Source of the DNA: Pseudomonadota bacterium
GTDB taxonomy: Bacteria; Pseudomonadota; Gammaproteobacteria; Pseudomonadales; UBA5518
Direction: 5' to 3'
Assembly (NCBI GenBank): GCA_022705125.1
Contig: JAKJFB010000106.1
Coordinates: 1 to 8,561 of the forward strand
Length of the DNA stretch: 8,561 nucleotides
Part shown: piece after piece, positions 6,367 to 8,561 of the stretch
How positions within the stretch are numbered: the first letter of the stretch is position 1
Layout: every line of letters begins with the position of its first letter
Position numbers and translations under genes: made by a program
Notes under the pieces: model-generated
What the model was told of the DNA's origin: nothing
What the model saw: only the letters and a program-made list of their open reading frames with translations
The model's database searches: none

Positions 6367-7085
6367 TCCTGGAGCTCGACATCGGCAATACGCGCTGCAA
6401 GTGGCGCCTGGCAGAGGCGCCCGCGCGTGCCGGCGCTTGCGCCGTCGATGAACTTGCCGCCACCCTGGGTTCGCTGCCGGAGCGCGCGGCGATCGCGCGC
6501 GTGCGCGCCGGCTGCGTGCGCGGGCCGCAGGTGGAGGCGGCGACGCGCGAGGCGGTGCAGGAGGTGCTGGGGCTGGAAACGGCGTTCGCCCGCTCGCAGG
6601 CCATCGCCGCCGGGGTGCGCAATGGCTACGCGGAACCGCAACGGCTCGGGGTCGATCGCTGGCTCGCGATGCTGGCCGGTTTCGCCGAGATCGGCGGCGC
6701 GGTCTGCGTGCTCGACTGCGGCAGCGCGATCACGGCCGACCTGGTCGATGCCGGCGGCGAGCACCGCGGTGGCTACATTGCGCCCGGTCTCACGATGATG
6801 CGCGCCAGCCTGCTTGCGGCCACGGACCGCGTGCGCTTCGAAGCCACGGTGGCCGCAACGGGGGTGGCGCCGGGGCGCGACACGGCCGAGGCCGTCGGCG
6901 GCGGCACCCTGCTGGCCGCGGCCGGCTTCCTGCGCGCTGCCCGCGAGCGCTTCGCGCAGGCGTGCCCCGGAGCGGTGGTACTGCTGACCGGCGGCGATGC
7001 GCCGGCCATCGCTGCCTGCCTCGACTTCCCCGCGAACATCCGGCCGCAGCTGGTGCTCGACGGGCTCAGCCTGGCCCTGCCCTGA
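6363..7085 (+). CDS. coaX: Type III pantothenate kinase
   Basis: CoaX phosphorylates pantothenate, the first step of coenzyme A synthesis; it is an ASKHA-fold enzyme, usually insensitive to CoA feedback and needing a monovalent cation. The 240-residue protein has the N-terminal phosphate motif DIGNTRCKW (6-14), the pantothenate/dimer segment GVDRWLAML (96-104), the second phosphate motif DCGSAITADL (118-127), GGYIAPGLTMMR (136-147) and LLTGGDA (207-213). The second motif has Ser where Thr is common in the family, a conservative change. Length is normal. The GTG start overlaps the birA stop as GTGA, and GAGG at 6351-6354 lies 8 nt before it, so translation is coupled but has its own site. A birA-coaX pairing is common in gammaproteobacteria. 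The downstream SPOR gene starts within its stop codon (TGATG). Confidence 0.96.
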   Translation: MILELDIGNTRCKWRLAEAPARAGACAVDELAATLGSLPERAAIARVRAGCVRGPQVEAATREAVQEVLGLETAFARSQAIAAGVRNGYAEPQRLGVDRWLAMLAGFAEIGGAVCVLDCGSAITADLVDAGGEHRGGYIAPGLTMMRASLLAATDRVRFEATVAATGVAPGRDTAEAVGGGTLLAAAGFLRAARERFAQACPGAVVLLTGGDAPAIAACLDFPANIRPQLVLDGLSLALP

Positions 7086-8044
7086 TGCGCCGCCTGTTCC
7101 TGGTGCTCCTGGCCGCCAACGCGCTCTGCGCGGGCTGGCTCCTGTTGTCGCCGCGCGAGAGCATCGAGGACGCCGGGCGCCGCCCGGGAGCGCCTGCTTA
7201 TGCTGTGAGGCTGGAACTTGCGAGTGAATACTCACCTGCGCCAGAGGTTGCGGCGGAGAGCATGGCCATCGCGGCGCCCGGGGAGGCCGGCGACGCCACC
7301 GCGGCATTGGCGCCCGCCGGCGACGCCATCGCAACGCCCGGATCGGTTCCTGCTGGATCCGCTGCAGCGGATCCATCGGCAGCGCCCGGCGTGGCTGGCC
7401 AGCCGGACGCGCGGGAATTGCCCGATGCCTCCCCGCCCGCCGGGGAGCATCGCGACGCGCGGGCGGATGACCCTGCCGCGGCCGGAGCGGCGCAGGAGAC
7501 CGACGCGGTCGCGGCGCCGGAGCAACATTGCGTGCGGATCGGGCCGCTGCGCGACGGCGCCACGGGCGAGCGCATGCGCCAGCGCGCAGCTGCCTGGTTG
7601 CCCGCGGCCCGGGTCGAGGAGGGGGAGGCGCCCGATCGCAGTACCTTCTGGGTGCACGTGCCCCCGCGTCCGTCCGACGACGAAGCGAGGGCCGTGGTGA
7701 GCGCGCTGACGGCGCGCGGCGTCGAGAGCTTCGTGATCCGCGATGAACCGGTGCTGCTGCATGGTGTGTCGCTGGGCGTTTTCCGCGATGCGCAGAGCGC
7801 GCAGCAACAGATGGAACGCATGCAGGGGATCGGTTACCCGGTGGCGATTCACGAGAAGCCGCGCACTCGCCGGGCATTCTTCCTGCTCGGCGCGCTTGGG
7901 CCCGATGCGGGGGCAGCCGTGCCGCCGGAGCTCGTCGAGGCCGTCGCGGCGACCACGTCCGGGGCCGGCGTCGCGCCGGTGGGCTGTGACGCCCTTGCAG
8001 ACGGCCTTACAGACGGCATTGCACCCGCGACAGGCTCCGACTAA
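7085..8044 (+). CDS. Membrane-anchored periplasmic protein with tandem SPOR-like modules
   Basis: This 319-residue protein has an unknown function; SPOR domains generally bind denuded peptidoglycan glycans at division sites. Residues 3-22 form one hydrophobic segment with Arg2-Arg3 before it, suggesting a signal anchor with the rest in the periplasm. Residues 23-146 are a low-complexity linker rich in Ala, Gly, Pro and Asp. The C-terminal part reads as two SPOR-like beta-alpha-beta-beta-alpha-beta modules: one at about 147-221 (CVRIGPL, FWVHVPPRPSDDEA, RGVESFVIRD) and a second at about 225-300 (HGVSLGVFRDAQSAQQQ, GYPVAIHEK, AFFLLGALGP). Cys149 and Cys301 bracket them and could form a disulfide. 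Start ATG overlaps the coaX stop as TGATG with no clear Shine-Dalgarno, so translation is probably coupled. A SPOR-domain gene also sits next to coaX in pseudomonads. The second module is the less certain one. Confidence 0.86.
   Translation: MRRLFLVLLAANALCAGWLLLSPRESIEDAGRRPGAPAYAVRLELASEYSPAPEVAAESMAIAAPGEAGDATAALAPAGDAIATPGSVPAGSAAADPSAAPGVAGQPDARELPDASPPAGEHRDARADDPAAAGAAQETDAVAAPEQHCVRIGPLRDGATGERMRQRAAAWLPAARVEEGEAPDRSTFWVHVPPRPSDDEARAVVSALTARGVESFVIRDEPVLLHGVSLGVFRDAQSAQQQMERMQGIGYPVAIHEKPRTRRAFFLLGALGPDAGAAVPPELVEAVAATTSGAGVAPVGCDALADGLTDGIAPATGSD
7286..7332 (+). repeat. In-frame direct repeat in the linker of the SPOR protein
   Basis: The 17-mer GCCGGCGACGCCACCGC at 7286-7302 recurs at 7316-7332 with one C-to-T change, a period of exactly 30 nt or ten codons. 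In protein this gives AGDATA and AGDAIA (residues 68-73 and 78-83), and the flanking AIAAPG and AIATPG (61-66, 81-86) also echo each other. It looks like internal duplication of a flexible linker. Confidence 0.5.
7354..7375. repeat. Perfect 22-bp palindrome within the SPOR gene linker
   Basis: The left half TGGATCCGCTG (7354-7364) is followed with no spacer by its exact reverse complement (7365-7375). It encodes Ala-Gly-Ser-Ala-Ala-Ala-Asp within the flexible linker. A single mismatch (7353/7376) interrupts the symmetry, after which a few outer pairs continue (7352/7377, 7350/7379). It could be a protein-binding site, the remnant of a small palindromic insertion, or chance in a linker free to vary. 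Confidence 0.7.
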
Positions 8045-8047
8045 ACT
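8019..8047 (+). promoter_or_regulatory. Candidate promoter for the tRNA cluster, overlapping the SPOR gene stop
   Basis: TTGCAC (8019-8024) and TAAACT (8042-8047, 4/6 match to TATAAT) are 17 nt apart. The -10 box begins with the TAA stop of the SPOR gene (8042-8044). The GC-rich stretch that follows (TCGCGCCCCG) resembles the GC-rich discriminator of stringently controlled stable-RNA promoters. The start site would be near 8054, about 32 nt before tRNA-Thr. The -35 match is weak. Confidence 0.42.
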
Positions 8048-8053
8048 TCGCGC

Positions 8054-8069
8054 CCCGCCGTCCGGCGGG
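8054..8069 (+). other. GC hairpin between the SPOR gene and tRNA-Thr
   Basis: CCCGCC (8054-8059) pairs with GGCGGG (8064-8069) around the loop GTCC. No T-tract follows, so it is not a standard intrinsic terminator. It may be a weak terminator, a processing structure in the tRNA precursor leader, or both. Confidence 0.4.
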
Positions 8070-8085
8070 ACGAGAGAATCGAGCC

Positions 8086-8161
8086 GCTGGCGTAGCTCAA
8101 TTGGTAGAGCAGCTGATTTGTAATCAGCCGGTTGGGGGTTCAATTCCTCTCGCCAGCTCCA
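8086..8161 (+). tRNA. tRNA-Thr (anticodon TGT)
   Basis: The 76-nt gene folds fully: acceptor arms GCTGGCG (8086-8092) and CGCCAGC (8151-8157), D-arm GCTC/GAGC, anticodon stem GCTGA/TCAGC with loop TTTGTAA, and T-loop TTCAATT. The anticodon TGT is at 8119-8121 and reads ACA. CCA is encoded (8159-8161) after a T discriminator. The T-stem contains two G-U wobble pairs. First of three tRNAs, in the order of the E. coli thrU-tyrU-glyT cluster. Confidence 0.98.
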
Positions 8162-8241
8162 TTCTCTCCGGGCGCGGCGGCCGGGGCAGCTGCAAAGTCG
8201 TGATAAATGCAACTTGGGCGCAGGAAGCAGGCGCGCGCAGG

Positions 8242-8270
8242 TTGACAGGCGGCGGGCATGCGAAGAGAAT
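8242..8270 (+). promoter_or_regulatory. Candidate internal promoter for tRNA-Tyr and tRNA-Gly
   Basis: A perfect TTGACA (8242-8247) is followed after exactly 17 nt by GAGAAT (8265-8270, 4/6 match to TATAAT) and then a GC-rich GCCCGG. tRNA-Tyr begins 15 nt later at 8285, so transcription would start about 8 nt before it. The same stretch contains a 7-bp inverted repeat, CGGGCAT (8253-8259) and ATGCCCG (8269-8275) with a 9-nt loop, overlapping the -10 box. It could instead be a processing hairpin in a longer precursor. Confidence 0.48.
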
Positions 8271-8284
8271 GCCCGGCTCTTTCA

Positions 8285-8368
8285 GGTGGGGTTCCCGAGC
8301 GGTCAAAGGGATCAGACTGTAAATCTGACGCGCAAGCTTCGCTGGTTCGAATCCAGCCCCCACCACCA
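8285..8368 (+). tRNA. tRNA-Tyr (anticodon GTA)
   Basis: An 84-nt class II tRNA with a long variable arm (about 8329-8340). Acceptor arms are GGTGGGG (8285-8291) and CCCCACC (8358-8364), the anticodon stem is TCAGA/TCTGA with loop CTGTAAA, and the T-arm is GCTGG-TTCGAAT-CCAGC. The anticodon GTA is at 8319-8321 and reads UAC and UAU. CCA is encoded at 8366-8368. It follows tRNA-Thr after 123 nt, which is long enough to hold a promoter. Confidence 0.98.
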
Positions 8369-8440
8369 TTCGGCAGGCAGTTCTTTTCCCCGTGCGGGAC
8401 GCGCAAGTGGCGCGGCGCACCGGGAGGGCGCAACCGGAAG

Positions 8441-8514
<74 letters not shown>

Positions 8515-8561
8515 GGTTCGGAGTGGTGTTGTAAAGAGTGCTAAGGGTATAGCTGCCCATG

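Noticed and set aside
7175..7189. CCGGGC/GCCCGG inverted repeat early in the SPOR gene
   Set aside because: Six-base G/C arms are frequent by chance at this base composition, and nothing else marks the site.
8054..8069. Rho-independent terminator after the SPOR gene
   Set aside because: The stem is good but is followed by mixed purine-rich sequence rather than a T-run, so it is listed only as a hairpin.
8515..8561. Possible start of another tRNA or of tufB at the right edge
   Set aside because: The bases do not show a convincing acceptor and D-arm start or a ribosome-binding site before the terminal ATG (8559-8561), and the sequence ends before anything could be confirmed.

Overview
The window is very GC-rich DNA from what looks like a gammaproteobacterium. 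Three things suggest this: a tamA-tamB outer-membrane translocation pair, a birA - coaX - SPOR-protein run, and a tRNA-Thr(UGU) / tRNA-Tyr(GUA) / tRNA-Gly(UCC) cluster in the order found upstream of tufB in Escherichia coli. The genus cannot be read from the sequence. Pseudomonads also carry birA, coaX and a SPOR-domain gene near this tRNA/tuf locus, so the right half is a conserved housekeeping neighbourhood. I see no phage, transposon, CRISPR, toxin-antitoxin or defence genes.

Layout. Positions 1-3137 (minus strand) hold tamA followed by the first 461 codons of tamB, joined by a GTGA start/stop overlap; tamB runs off the left edge. A 166-bp divergent region (3138-3303) has promoter-like elements for both directions. 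On the plus strand, aguA (agmatine deiminase) and aguB (N-carbamoylputrescine amidase) form a two-step agmatine-to-putrescine pathway, separated by an 80-bp leader with its own TATAAT box. Then come birA (biotin-protein ligase, probably also the biotin repressor), coaX (type III pantothenate kinase) and an inner-membrane-anchored periplasmic protein with two SPOR-like modules. These are packed with a short gap or overlaps (GTGA, TGATG), so aguB-birA-coaX-SPOR is probably co-transcribed. From 8086 there are three tRNA genes, all with encoded CCA. The last 47 bases hold nothing I can call; the next gene (tufB or another tRNA by analogy) is outside the window.

Functional logic. tamAB is one system, moving or inserting proteins and lipids at the outer membrane. 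aguAB is a second, giving putrescine from agmatine without ornithine decarboxylase. birA and coaX serve cofactor metabolism (biotin attachment and coenzyme A). The tRNAs serve translation. Only aguA-aguB and tamA-tamB are pathway partners; the rest looks like co-expression.

I did not find a new multi-gene system. The points most worth following are small: a tandem 13-nt duplication covering the aguB ribosome-binding site, promoter -10 boxes built into the stop codons of aguA and of the SPOR gene, a perfect 22-bp palindrome inside the SPOR gene's linker, a TTGACA promoter candidate between tRNA-Thr and tRNA-Tyr, and the tandem-SPOR protein itself.
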